The translations under genes and the position numbers were made by a program. The notes beneath the pieces are model-generated. The model was not told where the DNA came from. It did not search any database and saw only the letters and a list, made by a program, of their open reading frames with translations. Shown piece after piece: positions 31,799 through 41,474 of a stretch of 64,000 bases of DNA; the stretch's first letter is position 1; every line of letters starts with the position of its first letter. The DNA lies in assembly GCF_002001205.1 (NCBI RefSeq), contig NZ_MUNZ01000085.1:62001-126000 (forward strand), written 5' to 3'. This DNA is from Hydrogenophaga sp. A37 (lineage in GTDB: Bacteria; Pseudomonadota; Gammaproteobacteria; Burkholderiales; Burkholderiaceae_C).

Positions 31799-34501
31799 TC
31801 ATGCGTACAAGGGATTGATCTTGTCGACCTTGATGCCGTACTTCTTGATCGCCTCGGCCACCTTGGCCATCGGCAGCTTGCCCTCATCGGCCAGCGAGCG
31901 CAGGGCGGCGATCACGATGTAATGGCGGTTGATCTCGAAGTGCTCGCGCAGCTTGCTGCGGAAGTCGCTGCGGCCAAAGCCGTCGGTGCCCAGCACCTTG
32001 TACGAACGGCCCTTGGGGATGAACGGACGGATCTGCTCGGCGTAGTTCTTCATGTAGTCGGTGGAGGCAACCACCGGGCCGGCGTGTTTCTCCAGCTGTT
32101 GCGTCACGAAAGGCACACGCTGCTTGTCGGACGGGTGCAGCATGTTGAAGCGCTCGGCGTCCTGGCCGTCGCGGGTCAGCTCGTTGAAGCTCGGGCAGCT
32201 CCACACATCAGCCTGCACGCCCCAGTCGGTGGCCAGCAGCTCTTGGGCAGCGATGCTCTCGCGCAGGATGGTGCCGGAGCCCAGCAGTTGCACGCGCTGA
32301 TCGCCCTTGGCGCCCGGCTTGCACAGGTACATGCCCTTGATGATCTGCTCTTCGGTGCCGGCGGTCAGGCCCGGCATGGCGTAATTTTCGTTCAGCAGGG
32401 TCAGGTAGAAATACACGTTGTCCTGTTTCTCCACCATGCGCTTCAAGCCATGGTGCAGGATCACGCCGACTTCGTGCGCGAAGGTCGGGTCGTAGCTGAT
32501 GCAGTTCGGGATCGTGCCGGCCAGGATGTGGCTGTGGCCGTCTTCGTGCTGCAGGCCTTCACCGTTGAGCGTGGTGCGGCCCGACGTGCCGCCGAGCAGG
32601 AAGCCACGCGCCTGCATGTCGCCTGCCGCCCAGGCCAGATCGCCGATGCGCTGGAAGCCGAACATCGAGTAGTACACGTAGAACGGCACCATGATGCGGT
32701 TGCTGGTGCTGTAGCTCGTGGCCGCAGCGATCCAGCTGCTCATGCCGCCGGCTTCGTTGATGCCCTCTTGCAGGATCTGGCCGGCCTTGTCTTCCTTGTA
32801 GTACATGACCTGGTCTTTATCGACCGGGGTGTACTGCTGGCCTGCGGGGTTGTAGATGCCGATCTGGCGGAACAGGCCTTCCATGCCGAAGGTGCGGGCC
32901 TCGTCCACCAGGATGGGCACCACGCGCGGGCCCAGGGCCTGGTCGCGCAGCAACTGCGTCAGGAAGCGCACATAGGCTTGGGTCGTGGAGATTTCACGGC
33001 CTTCGGCGGTGGGCTCCATCACGCTCTTGAAGGTGTCGATCGAGGGCACGGTGAAGCTCTCGTCGGCCTTGGTGCGGCGGTGCGGCAGGTAGCCACCCAA
33101 GGCCTTGCGGCGGGCATGCAGGTACTGCATTTCCGGCGTGTCGTCGGCGGGCTTGTAGAACGGCAGCTTGGGCAGTTCGCTGTCGGGGATCGGCAGATTG
33201 AAGCGGTCGCGGAAGATCTTGATGTCCTCGTCGGTCAGCTTCTTGGTCTGGTGCACGTTGTTCTTGCCCTCGCCCGACTTGCCCATGCCAAAACCCTTGA
33301 CGGTCTTGATCAGCAGCACGGTGGGCTGGCCCTTGTGGTTCACCGCCTTGTGGTACGCGGCATAGACCTTTTGTGGGTCGTGGCCACCGCGGCGCAGGTT
33401 CCAGATGTCGTCGTCGCTCAGGTGCGCCACCATCTCCAGCGCCTTGGGGTCGCGGCCGAAGAAATGCTTGCGCACGTAGGCGCCGTCGTTGGCCTTGAAC
33501 GCCTGGTAGTCGCCGTCCAGCGTGTCCATCATGATCTTGCGCAGGGCGCCGTCTTTGTCGCGCGCCAGCAGCGGGTCCCAGTTGGAGCCCCAGAGCAGCT
33601 TGATCACGTTCCAGCCGGAGCCGCGGAACTCCCCTTCAAGCTCCTGGATGATCTTGCCGTTGCCGCGCACCGGGCCGTCCAGGCGTTGCAGGTTGCAGTT
33701 CACCACGAAGATCAGGTTGTCGAGGTTCTCGCGAGCGGCCAGGCTGATGGCGCCCAGCGACTCGACCTCGTCCATTTCGCCGTCGCCGCAAAACACCCAG
33801 ACCTTGCGGTTTTCGGTGTTGGCGATGCCGCGGGCGTGCAGGTACTTCAGGAAGCGTGCCTGGTAGATGGCCATCAGCGGGCCCAGGCCCATGGACACCG
33901 TGGGGAACTGCCAGAACTCGGGCATCAGCTTGGGGTGCGGGTAGCTGGAGAGGCCCTTGCCGTCCACTTCCTGGCGGAAGTTCAGCAGTTGCTCTTCGGT
34001 CAGGCGGCCTTCCAGATAGGCGCGGGCGTACACGCCGGGCGACACATGGCCCTGGATGTAGAGGCAGTCGCCACCGTGGTTTTCACTCTCGGCGTGCCAG
34101 AAGTGGTTGAAGCCGGCGCCGAACATATGGGCCAGCGAAGCAAAAGAACCGATGTGGCCACCGAGATCGCCACCGTCTTCTGGGTTGTGCCGGTTGGCCT
34201 TGACGACCATCGCCATGGCGTTCCAGCGCATGTAGGCGCGCAAGCGCTCTTCGATCTCGATGTTGCCCGGGCAACGGGCTTCTTCGTTGATCTCGATGCT
34301 GTTGACGTAGCCGGTGTTGGCCGAGAACGGCATGTCGATGCTGTTCTGGCGGGCCTCTTCGAGCAACTGCTCCAGCAGGAAGTGCGCGCGCTCCGGCCCC
34401 TCCCGCTCAATCACGGCGGCCAGCGCCTCCATCCATTCGCGGGTTTCCTGGGAATCGGCATCCCCTGTACCACGGCCATTGAGAGCGTCGGACGCTGACA
34501 T
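31799..34501 (-). CDS. aceE: Pyruvate dehydrogenase E1, homodimeric type
   Basis: This 900-residue thiamine-diphosphate enzyme decarboxylates pyruvate and acetylates lipoyl groups on E2. The ThDP motif is WVFCGDGEMDEVESLGAISLAARENLDNLIFVVNCN near 260-295. Other conserved stretches are GHIGSFASLAHMFGAGFNHFWHAESENHGGD and TSGRTTLNGEGLQHEDGHSHI. Length and pattern match the single-chain AceE of gammaproteobacteria and betaproteobacteria. ATG 34501 has CAGGAGACAAAC directly upstream. It is the first gene of the operon, with an AT-rich promoter region at 34570-34640. Expected regulation (pyruvate-responsive PdhR type) has no visible regulator gene nearby; a two-component system is divergent instead. 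Confidence 0.97.
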   Translation of the reverse strand: MSASDALNGRGTGDADSQETREWMEALAAVIEREGPERAHFLLEQLLEEARQNSIDMPFSANTGYVNSIEINEEARCPGNIEIEERLRAYMRWNAMAMVVKANRHNPEDGGDLGGHIGSFASLAHMFGAGFNHFWHAESENHGGDCLYIQGHVSPGVYARAYLEGRLTEEQLLNFRQEVDGKGLSSYPHPKLMPEFWQFPTVSMGLGPLMAIYQARFLKYLHARGIANTENRKVWVFCGDGEMDEVESLGAISLAARENLDNLIFVVNCNLQRLDGPVRGNGKIIQELEGEFRGSGWNVIKLLWGSNWDPLLARDKDGALRKIMMDTLDGDYQAFKANDGAYVRKHFFGRDPKALEMVAHLSDDDIWNLRRGGHDPQKVYAAYHKAVNHKGQPTVLLIKTVKGFGMGKSGEGKNNVHQTKKLTDEDIKIFRDRFNLPIPDSELPKLPFYKPADDTPEMQYLHARRKALGGYLPHRRTKADESFTVPSIDTFKSVMEPTAEGREISTTQAYVRFLTQLLRDQALGPRVVPILVDEARTFGMEGLFRQIGIYNPAGQQYTPVDKDQVMYYKEDKAGQILQEGINEAGGMSSWIAAATSYSTSNRIMVPFYVYYSMFGFQRIGDLAWAAGDMQARGFLLGGTSGRTTLNGEGLQHEDGHSHILAGTIPNCISYDPTFAHEVGVILHHGLKRMVEKQDNVYFYLTLLNENYAMPGLTAGTEEQIIKGMYLCKPGAKGDQRVQLLGSGTILRESIAAQELLATDWGVQADVWSCPSFNELTRDGQDAERFNMLHPSDKQRVPFVTQQLEKHAGPVVASTDYMKNYAEQIRPFIPKGRSYKVLGTDGFGRSDFRSKLREHFEINRHYIVIAALRSLADEGKLPMAKVAEAIKKYGIKVDKINPLYA

Positions 34502-34694
34502 GTTTGTCTCCTGTTGGTTTGAAATAAAGCTTACGGCTGCGATCCTGCAGTGTCACGGATTTTTCCACAGAATTCGTTCAATTTCAATATGTGCTTTCAC
34601 TTTTTATAATATGAAATTATAAGATATCAAATTTGTAGCACTCCCTGAGGCATTTCGACACATGCTGGAAAGGGCCCGCACGTAAACTCGACAC
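34502..34694. promoter_or_regulatory. Divergent AT-rich promoter region aceE/sensor kinase
   Basis: On the minus strand TTGATA (34630-34625) and TATAAA (34608-34603) are 16 bases apart and would drive aceE. On the plus strand TATAAT (34605-34610), with a weak TTTCAA 17 bases upstream, could drive the kinase. The overlap of the two -10 elements suggests mutual interference. These are matches by eye. Confidence 0.5.
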
Positions 34695-37184
34695 ATGAAA
34701 TCTGCCCCCGACAAACAGGTCCTCCAAGCGGGTGATCACACCCCGCTGGAATGGTGGAACCGCTGGTGGCGCAAGCTGCCGCCCTCGCGCCAAGACCGTT
34801 TTGCGACGCTGGCACCCCTGCTCTCAGTGCTGCTCTTTCTCTCGGCCATTGCCGTGGCGATCACCTACCTGCGTTATGAAGAACTGGAGCGCGAACAAGA
34901 AGCGGTCACCCGCGACGTCGAATACGCGCAACAGCGCCTGCGGTTGCGCCTGCTGGAACGCCAGGAACAGCTGATGCGACTCGCCCGCGAGGTGGACAAC
35001 AAGGAAATCAGCGCCGAGGAGTTCGAGTTCCAGGCCGAAACGCTGATCAGCCAGTTCCCCGAACTGCAGGCAATCAGCTGGGTGGACGCCCGCCGCACTG
35101 TCGCGGCCAGCTACACATCCCCCAGTGCCCCGGTGAACCTCACGCGCCTGAAGGGCGTCACCATGAGCGCGGCTGAAACAGACGGATCGTTCGAGCTGGC
35201 TCGTGATCTGCGCCAACCGATCTACTCTCGCCCGCTGGGCAGTGACGCTCGCCAGTCCTCCCTGATGTTGCAGGTGCCGCTGACTGAACAAGGTCGCTTT
35301 GCCGGTACCGTGATGGGTGAGTACTCGATTGATGGCCTCATGCGCTTTGGCATGCCACCCGAAATCATGGCCCGTTACGCCGTCGCGCTGATGGACGACA
35401 GAGGGCAGGTGCTGGCAGGCAGCCTGCAATCGCCGAGCGCCGTGCTGCGCCTTCTGCCCTGGTCGCCCCAGCCGCTGGAACACGAGGTACCGGTCTCGCC
35501 GGTGGGCAACGGTTTGCTGCTGAAAGCGCAGGGCTACCGCACCTCGCAGGACATCGTGGGCAGCGGTTTTTTCTGGGTCATCGGTGCACTCTCCGCGCTC
35601 ACGGTCTGGATGCTGCTCGGCACCTGGCGTCACACCCGCCGCCGGGTCCAGGCGCAGCAAGCCTTGGTGTCTGAAACCAACTTCCGCCGTGCCATGGAGA
35701 ACTCCATGCTCACGGGCATGCGCGCGCTGGACATGCAGGGCCGCATCACCTACGTGAACCCGGCCTTCTGCTCCATGACCGGCTGGACCGAGGCCGAGCT
35801 GATGGGCCGCACGGCGCCCTTCCCCTACTGGCCGGAAGACGACCATGACCAGTTGGCTGCGAGACTGGAAGACGAGCTCAGCGGCCGCTCCACACCCGGC
35901 GGTTTCGAGGTGCGCGTTCAGCGGCGCGACGGCAGCATCTTCGACGCCCGCATGTACGTCTCGCCACTGATCGACCCCAAGGGCCATCAGACCGGCTGGA
36001 TGACCTCGATGACCGACATCACCGAGCCCAAGCGCATCCGCGAGGAGCTGTCCGCGTCCTACGAGCGCTTCACCACCGTGCTGGAATCGCTGGACTCGGC
36101 GGTCTCGGTCGCACCCCTGGGCAGCGACGAGATGCTGTTTGCCAACAAGATGTACCGACTGTGGTTCGGTACCCGTGGGCTCGGCCACCGCCATCTGGTT
36201 GATCTCGCTGGCAACCAGCCCACACCCAGTCCCGACAACGGCGACGCAGTGGACGCCTTCGCCGGCATGCCCACCGACACGCTGACCGACGCGGGCTCGG
36301 AAAACGCTGAGGTCTTTGTCGAGGAACTCGACCGCTGGCTGGAGGTGCGCACCCGCTACCTGACCTGGGTCGACGGGCGTCTTGCACAGATGGCCATCGC
36401 CAGCGACATCACGCCCCGGCGTAACGCCGAAGTCCAGGCAGCTCTGCAGAACGAACGGGCCCAGACCGCCAGCCGGCTGATCACCATGGGCGAGATGGCG
36501 TCGAGCGTGGCGCACGAACTCAACCAGCCGCTCACCGCCATCAGCAACTACTGCAACGGCATGATCTCGCGCCTGAAGGAACAGCGCATCAGCAACGAAG
36601 ACTTGCTCGGCGCGCTCGACAAGACCGCCCGGCAGGCCCAGCGCGCGGGCCAGATCATCCAGCGCATCAAGGCCTTCGTGAAGCGCAGCGAGCCCAACCC
36701 CATGCCGTCGGACGTGTCCACCATGGTGAGCAACGCGATCGAGCTGGCCGACATCGAGCTGCGGCGCCAGCAGGTGCGTTTGTCGCCCTATGTCGCTGCG
36801 CGAATGCCCAGCCTGATGGTCGACCCGATCCTGATCGAGCAGGTGCTGATCAACCTGCTGAAGAATGCGGGCGAAGCCATCGCGCAGGCTGGACGGCCAC
36901 CGGGCGAGCGCTACATCGAGTTGCGTGTCGGGCCACGCCGCATTGACGATCAGGAAGTGGTCGAGTTCTCGGTGCGCGACTCGGGCAACGGCGTGCCTGA
37001 CGAAATGATCGAGCGCATCTACGAAGCCTTCTACAGCACCAAGAGCGAAGGCATGGGCATCGGCCTCAAGCTGTGCCGCAGCATCGTGGAGTCTCACCAC
37101 GGCAGGATGCAGGTGCAGAACATCTACAATGGCGACGAGGTGGTGGGTTGCTGCTTCAGTTTCTGGATACCGGTGCAGTCCTGA
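34695..37184 (+). CDS. PAS-containing sensor histidine kinase
   Basis: This 829-residue membrane kinase has a first transmembrane helix near 36-60, a periplasmic sensor region of about 230 residues, and a second helix near 292-312. PAS domains follow (about 330-450, TNFRRAMENSMLTGMRALDMQGRITYVNPAFCSMTGW, and a second degenerate one about 455-580). Then come HisKA with His607 in SSVAHELNQPLTAI and the ATPase domain with NLLKNAGEAI, RDSGNGVPDEM and GMGIGLKLCRSIV. The pattern is that of DctB/FixL-type kinases that sense carboxylates or redox state. It is 65 bases before the response-regulator gene and divergent from aceE, which suggests sensing a pyruvate-linked signal; this is inference. Confidence 0.92.
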   Translation: MKSAPDKQVLQAGDHTPLEWWNRWWRKLPPSRQDRFATLAPLLSVLLFLSAIAVAITYLRYEELEREQEAVTRDVEYAQQRLRLRLLERQEQLMRLAREVDNKEISAEEFEFQAETLISQFPELQAISWVDARRTVAASYTSPSAPVNLTRLKGVTMSAAETDGSFELARDLRQPIYSRPLGSDARQSSLMLQVPLTEQGRFAGTVMGEYSIDGLMRFGMPPEIMARYAVALMDDRGQVLAGSLQSPSAVLRLLPWSPQPLEHEVPVSPVGNGLLLKAQGYRTSQDIVGSGFFWVIGALSALTVWMLLGTWRHTRRRVQAQQALVSETNFRRAMENSMLTGMRALDMQGRITYVNPAFCSMTGWTEAELMGRTAPFPYWPEDDHDQLAARLEDELSGRSTPGGFEVRVQRRDGSIFDARMYVSPLIDPKGHQTGWMTSMTDITEPKRIREELSASYERFTTVLESLDSAVSVAPLGSDEMLFANKMYRLWFGTRGLGHRHLVDLAGNQPTPSPDNGDAVDAFAGMPTDTLTDAGSENAEVFVEELDRWLEVRTRYLTWVDGRLAQMAIASDITPRRNAEVQAALQNERAQTASRLITMGEMASSVAHELNQPLTAISNYCNGMISRLKEQRISNEDLLGALDKTARQAQRAGQIIQRIKAFVKRSEPNPMPSDVSTMVSNAIELADIELRRQQVRLSPYVAARMPSLMVDPILIEQVLINLLKNAGEAIAQAGRPPGERYIELRVGPRRIDDQEVVEFSVRDSGNGVPDEMIERIYEAFYSTKSEGMGIGLKLCRSIVESHHGRMQVQNIYNGDEVVGCCFSFWIPVQS

Positions 37185-37249
37185 CTGACACCCTCCCTGG
37201 AAACCACCGAACCCGCCACAGCGTCGTTGCCTGACACAGAAAGAGCGAG

Positions 37250-37876
37250 ATGAGTTTGATCCCCAAAAAAGGCACCGTCTATGTCGTCGACGACGACGAG
37301 GCCGTTCGAGACTCCCTGCAGTGGCTGCTCGAAGGCAAAGACTACCGGGTCCGGTGCTTCGAATCCGCAGAGGCCTTTCTCAGCCGCTACGACGCCCGTG
37401 AAGTGGCCTGCCTGATCGCCGACATCCGCATGGGTGGCATGACCGGCATGGAACTGCAGGAAAAACTGATCGAACGCCAATCGCCGCTGCCCATCGTCTT
37501 CATCACCGGCCACGGCGATGTGCCGATGGCGGTGGAGTCCATGAAAAAGGGGGCGCTGGACTTCATCCAGAAGCCGTTCAAGGAAGACCAGCTCGTGGTG
37601 CTCGTCGAGCGCATGCTGGAAACCGCCAAGGAAGCCTTCGCCACCCACCAGCAGGCCGCCAGCCGCGACGCCCTGCTGTCCAAACTGACCGGCCGTGAAG
37701 CCCAGGTGCTGGAGCGCATCGTCGCAGGCCGCCTGAACAAGCAGATTGCCGACGACCTCGGCATCAGCATCAAGACGGTGGAGGCGCACCGCGCCAACAT
37801 CATGGAAAAACTGGGCGCCAACACCGTGGCCGACCTGCTCAAGATCGCCCTCGGCCAGACGCCCGCCAAAGCCTGA
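37250..37876 (+). CDS. FixJ/NarL-type response regulator
   Basis: This 208-residue regulator has a receiver domain ([17 protein letters not shown], phosphoacceptor Asp58 in [12 protein letters not shown], switch residue in [10 protein letters not shown] and Lys in FIQKPF) and a LuxR-type helix-turn-helix, [43 protein letters not shown] (about 145-190). FixJ/TtrR-type proteins act as activators after phosphorylation by a PAS kinase. It is the obvious partner of the kinase immediately upstream. A hairpin follows at 37898. Targets may include its own operon or the divergent aceE promoter. Confidence 0.93.
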   Translation: MSLIPKKGTVYVVDDDEAVRDSLQWLLEGKDYRVRCFESAEAFLSRYDAREVACLIADIRMGGMTGMELQEKLIERQSPLPIVFITGHGDVPMAVESMKKGALDFIQKPFKEDQLVVLVERMLETAKEAFATHQQAASRDALLSKLTGREAQVLERIVAGRLNKQIADDLGISIKTVEAHRANIMEKLGANTVADLLKIALGQTPAKA

Positions 37877-37897
37877 CACTGCCCCACCCCATGCCAC

Positions 37898-37926
37898 AAC
37901 GCCCGCCCTCACCGGCGGGCGTTTCC
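37898..37926 (+). terminator. Hairpin terminator after response regulator
   Basis: AACGCCCGCC pairs with GGCGGGCGTT, loop CTCACC, followed by TCCATTT, a weak U-tract. It separates the two-component genes from folD, which starts 28 bases later, so folD may rely on readthrough or its own promoter. Confidence 0.55.
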
Positions 37927-37953
37927 ATTTCAACCACTGCACAGACACTCACC

Positions 37954-38805
37954 ATGACCGCCCAACTGATCGACGGCAATGCCCTCTCCCGTCAACTGCG
38001 CGCCGACGTCGGCGCGCGCGTGACCGCGCTCAAGGCCAAAGGCATCACGCCAGGCCTGGCGGTGGTTCTGGTGGGCGACAACCAGGCATCGCAGGTCTAT
38101 GTGCGCAACAAGGTCAAGGCCTGCGAAGACACCGGCATGCACTCGGTGCTGGAGACCTGGCCAGCCACCATGAGCGAGGCCGAGTTGCTGGCACGGGTGG
38201 ACGCGTTGAACCACGACACCAGCATCCACGGCATCTTGGTGCAGCTGCCCCTGCCGGCGCACATCGATGCGCAAAAAGTGATCGAGGCGATCTCACCGGC
38301 CAAGGATGTCGACGGCTTTCACATCGCCAGCGCTGGCGCACTCATGACCGGCCTGCCCGGCTTCTGGCCCTGCACACCCTATGGCTGCATGAAGATGCTG
38401 GAGAGCATCGGCTACGAGCTCAAAGGCAAACACGCGGTGGTGATCGGTCGCAGCAACATCGTGGGCAAACCCATGGCGCTGATGCTGCTGCAGCAGAACG
38501 CCACCGTGACCATCTGCCACAGCGGGACCAAGGACCTGAAAGCCATGACGCTGCAGGCCGACGTGATCGTCGCCGCCGTGGGCAAGCGCAACGTGCTCAC
38601 GGCCGACATGGTCAAGCCCGGCGCGGTGGTGCTCGACGTGGGCATGAACCGCAATGAGGAAGGCAAGCTCTGCGGCGACGTGGACTTTGCCGGCGTGAAA
38701 GAGGTGGCGAGTTACATCACGCCGGTACCCGGCGGCGTCGGCCCCATGACCATCACCATGCTGATGGTGAACACGCTGGAATCGGCCGAGCGTCTGGTCG
38801 GCTGA
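37954..38805 (+). CDS. folD: Methylenetetrahydrofolate dehydrogenase/cyclohydrolase
   Basis: This 283-residue bifunctional enzyme interconverts 5,10-methylene- and 10-formyl-tetrahydrofolate with NADP. Motifs: [18 protein letters not shown] with the catalytic Lys region, the invariant [46 protein letters not shown] and the C-terminal [15 protein letters not shown]. The length is standard. I chose ATG 37954 ([12 protein letters not shown]); the open frame to 37891 adds an unlikely Pro/Thr-rich extension across the hairpin. It is transcribed in the same direction as the two-component pair but has an unrelated role. No oddity. Confidence 0.97.
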   Translation: MTAQLIDGNALSRQLRADVGARVTALKAKGITPGLAVVLVGDNQASQVYVRNKVKACEDTGMHSVLETWPATMSEAELLARVDALNHDTSIHGILVQLPLPAHIDAQKVIEAISPAKDVDGFHIASAGALMTGLPGFWPCTPYGCMKMLESIGYELKGKHAVVIGRSNIVGKPMALMLLQQNATVTICHSGTKDLKAMTLQADVIVAAVGKRNVLTADMVKPGAVVLDVGMNRNEEGKLCGDVDFAGVKEVASYITPVPGGVGPMTITMLMVNTLESAERLVG

Positions 38806-38842
38806 CACGACAGCCCGGAGCACCTGCGTACAGGCTCCCGCG

Positions 38843-40294
38843 TCAGAGCCCTTTGAGCCGCTCGCAGGGTTGGGGATAGAAACCGAGCAGCGGCGCCGGG
38901 CTGGCCGAGGCAGACATCGGCCCCAGCCCCCACTTTTCCATGAAGTCCCAGTGCTTTTGCTGTCCCATCCAGCCCGCCTGGTAGGCGCGCGCGGGGTCCA
39001 ACCGCAGGAGTTGCGCATCGGCCAGTGGCACGTTATGACCATTGGCAAGGTACTGCTCCAGCCAGCACAGCTTGACCGAAGCAAAGTAGCGCCCATGCTG
39101 ATACGCCCGACGCGTTTCTGGCACGGCGCGGACCACGAAAATCAGCAACAACACCAGCATCAGCGGCGCGGCACGCTCCCGGTGACGGAACAGCAGCAGG
39201 TGGAGCGCGGCCACGGCCGGAAGCACCAACGCGGTGTACCGGGACGCCGTCGCCGCTTCCACACCCAGCTGCACCCGCCCGTAGGCGGTGAGCAGCGCAA
39301 ACACCAGGCTGCATCCCAGCAGGATCACGCACACCTGCCAGAGGCGCTCCGAAGCCTCATGCCCTGACGGTCCGGACCGAGCGGACAGTGGCCTCAAACC
39401 GACCACAAACGCTCCCAGCATCGCCAACAGAAACACCGCGCCCACCGGGTAAATAAACCAACCCGAAGCGCGCTGGACCATCAGCACAAAGTAGCTCAAC
39501 ATGGCCGCCATGAACGGCAGGTAGTCCAGCGGGTTGGGACGCATGGACTGGAAGCCCTCGGCGGACACCACGAACCGGTAGTCCACCAAAAAGGCCGCCA
39601 CCGTGAGAAAGCAGGTGGCCAAGAGCACCAGCGCGTGCCGTCGCCGCGCAGCAGCTCCGCGCCAGGCCTCCAACAGCAACACCAGCGCCAGCGCCGGCAG
39701 CGCCGTCAGACCGAAACCCGTGAAGCCCAGCGCGACCACAAGCGCGGCCACCACCGCCGTGCGGGCCCATCCCGGCGTCCAAAGCCAGACGTTGACCAGC
39801 AGCATCAGCAGGCACAGCGGAAAGATGCTGTGCGAGGCGTTGGGTGCCACCCACAGGGTCTCAAAACCGCTGACGCCCCAAAACGCCAACAGCAACAGCG
39901 CATCCCAAATCGACCACGAACCTGGCAGCAGTTGCCGGCGCAGACGCAAGGCCAACGCACCCGACGCCAGCTGCACGCAAGCGATCCAGAAGCTGTCCAG
40001 GCGCACGTTCCAGTCGCTGAGGTGGTAGGCCGGCAAAACCATCGCAAAACTCAGTCCCTGACGGTGCGGTCCGTGCTGCCAGACAAACGCCACCGGCACA
40101 TCACTCCACTGGAAGCCGTTGTACAAGCGTGTGAGCAACGCCCATTGGTCGGAGAACGGCACATTGACAGAGAGCAGCCAGGTCATGCCCAGGAGGCGCG
40201 CGGCGAGCAACACGCCGAGCATCACCAATACCGACGTGATCGCGCGGGGTGGCAACCCATCCACCCACGCAGACAGTCGCCGAGGCAGGCTCAC
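38843..40294 (-). CDS. Polytopic inner-membrane protein of unknown function
   Basis: This 483-residue protein has about eleven hydrophobic segments (for example ITSVLVMLGVLLAARLLGMTW at 18-38 and ALLLLAFWGVSGFETLWVAP). The periplasmic loop after the first segment contains FSDQWALLTRLYNG and HGPHRQGL, reminiscent of GT-C-type glycosyltransferases, but no definite catalytic motif was recognised. The C-terminal 90 residues are soluble (RRAYQHGRYFASVKLCWLEQYLANGHNVPLADAQLLRLDPARAY). It stands before a DUF4149 gene on the same strand with a gap of 34 bases. It could be a polysaccharide- or lipid-linked glycosyltransferase. Function is unknown. Confidence 0.75.
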   Translation of the reverse strand: MSLPRRLSAWVDGLPPRAITSVLVMLGVLLAARLLGMTWLLSVNVPFSDQWALLTRLYNGFQWSDVPVAFVWQHGPHRQGLSFAMVLPAYHLSDWNVRLDSFWIACVQLASGALALRLRRQLLPGSWSIWDALLLLAFWGVSGFETLWVAPNASHSIFPLCLLMLLVNVWLWTPGWARTAVVAALVVALGFTGFGLTALPALALVLLLEAWRGAAARRRHALVLLATCFLTVAAFLVDYRFVVSAEGFQSMRPNPLDYLPFMAAMLSYFVLMVQRASGWFIYPVGAVFLLAMLGAFVVGLRPLSARSGPSGHEASERLWQVCVILLGCSLVFALLTAYGRVQLGVEAATASRYTALVLPAVAALHLLLFRHRERAAPLMLVLLLIFVVRAVPETRRAYQHGRYFASVKLCWLEQYLANGHNVPLADAQLLRLDPARAYQAGWMGQQKHWDFMEKWGLGPMSASASPAPLLGFYPQPCERLKGL

Positions 40295-40328
40295 GGGGCA
40301 CCTTTGTCCAGCGGGCGGGCCGGCGAGC

Positions 40329-40802
40329 TCATGGCCTTGTCGGCACCCTCACCCGACCGGCGAACCGCCACAACACGGCCCCGGTGCACAGCCATTGGCC
40401 CAGCACCATGACGGACCCTAGGCTGTGCCAGAGCCGCAGATTCCCCCCTGTGGCTCTGGCACTCACGATTTTCGGTGCCACGCCGAGCTCCTGAATCAGG
40501 GCCAGCAACATGGCCACGAGCACCAGCCCCAGAGTGATCAACACCGCTTTCAGAGCCGCCAGCGAATCAGGCGACGCCTGCACGCTCAAGACCGCCCGCT
40601 GCCGGCGCAGGATCAGCATCAGCACCACCCCAAGAAACAGGCCCGCCCAGCACTGCAGGGAAAACAGCTTGGCGGCCACCGGCCCGGCCACCGCAGGGTT
40701 GCCCAGGCTCACGAACAGCGTGGGCACAGCCAGAAAACTCAATGCGCTGATGCCACCCCACCACAGGGCGGCCACCGTCACCGCCAGGCGCTGCAGGGGC
40801 AT
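40329..40802 (-). CDS. DUF4149-family membrane protein
   Basis: This 157-residue protein has four predicted transmembrane helices: LAVTVAALWWGGISALSFLAVPTLFV at 6-31, a second around LQCWAGLFLGVVLMLIL, a third around LKAVLITLGLVLVAMLLALIQELGV and a fourth at LGSVMVLGQWLCTGAVLWRFA. The family is widespread in betaproteobacteria and gammaproteobacteria and lacks a known function. The gene stands five bases after the greA stop on the same strand and upstream of the polytopic membrane protein, so it may be cotranscribed with greA. No charged catalytic motif is seen. Confidence 0.82.
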   Translation of the reverse strand: MPLQRLAVTVAALWWGGISALSFLAVPTLFVSLGNPAVAGPVAAKLFSLQCWAGLFLGVVLMLILRRQRAVLSVQASPDSLAALKAVLITLGLVLVAMLLALIQELGVAPKIVSARATGGNLRLWHSLGSVMVLGQWLCTGAVLWRFAGRVRVPTRP

Positions 40803-40807
40803 GGGTT

Positions 40808-41284
40808 TCAGACGTAGCGGACCGCGACGATTTCGAAGCGGCGCGTGCCACCGGGCGTTTGCACCACGGCCACGTCGCCCTCTTCCTTGCTGATCAGCGC
40901 CCGCGCGATGGGGCTGCTGATGTTCACCAAGCCGAGCTTCAGATCGGCCTCGTCTTCACCGACGATCTGGTAAGTCACCTGGGTACCCGTGTCTTCATCG
41001 GCCAGTTCCACCGTCGCTCCAAACACCACCCGGCCAGCGGCGTCGAGGGTCGAGGGGTCGATGATCTGAGCCATCGACATCTTGCTATCAATTTCGGCAA
41101 TGCGGCCTTCGATGAAACCCTGCCGTTCTTTGGCGGCATCGTAGTCGGCGTTTTCGCTCAAGTCACCCTGTGCACGGGCTTCGGCAATCGCCTGGATCAC
41201 AGCCGGTCGCTCCACGGTCTTGAGCTTGTGCAACTCGGCCTTGAGCAGTTCGGCTCCGCGTTTGGTGATGGGAAAGGTGGACAT
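40808..41284 (-). CDS. greA: Transcription elongation factor GreA
   Basis: This 158-residue factor rescues backtracked RNA polymerase by stimulating transcript cleavage. The N-terminal coiled coil contains ARAQGDLSENADYDAAKERQ, with the acidic tip Asp-Leu-Ser-Glu-Asn. The C-terminal globular domain has VVFGATVELADEDTGTQVTYQIVGEDEAD and ISSPIARALISKEEGD. ATG 41284 (MSTFPITKRGAELL) has GGAG upstream; the longer open frame to 41431 includes the terminator-like leader and is not coding. carB is the usual upstream neighbour of greA in this group; here an esterase and an AraC gene lie between. Length is standard. Confidence 0.97.
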   Translation of the reverse strand: MSTFPITKRGAELLKAELHKLKTVERPAVIQAIAEARAQGDLSENADYDAAKERQGFIEGRIAEIDSKMSMAQIIDPSTLDAAGRVVFGATVELADEDTGTQVTYQIVGEDEADLKLGLVNISSPIARALISKEEGDVAVVQTPGGTRRFEIVAVRYV

Positions 41285-41347
41285 CGGGATCTCCAGATCA
41301 GGGACGGGCCCTGGATCCGGACCCGTTGGGCAGCGCTGGCCACCCGG

Positions 41348-41382
41348 AAAAAGGCAAACCGCCGAACGTTTCCGGTCGGCGG
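41348..41382 (-). terminator. Terminator-like hairpin in the greA leader
   Basis: CCGCCGA pairs with TCGGCGG around a ten-base loop. On the minus strand it is followed by TTTGCCTTTTT. It lies between the hydrolase stop (41475) and the greA ATG (41284). A CATAAT -10-like element at 41402-41397 would start transcription just before it, so it could terminate upstream transcripts or attenuate greA. Confidence 0.65.
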
Positions 41383-41474
41383 CCTCAATGACCGAAATTA
41401 TGCCCTGAATCACCCGTCCGGATTCAAGCACCGAACCTCCGCGCGCTCAATCGACCGCGCGTGGAGGCCCCCGG

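Noticed and set aside
31922-34498. An 858-codon plus-strand open frame opposite aceE
   Set aside because: It is antisense to a complete AceE with all catalytic motifs, has a skewed composition and no recognisable fold.
34824-37100. A 758-codon minus-strand open frame opposite the sensor kinase
   Set aside because: The plus strand encodes an intact kinase with H, N and G boxes; the antisense product is composition-biased.
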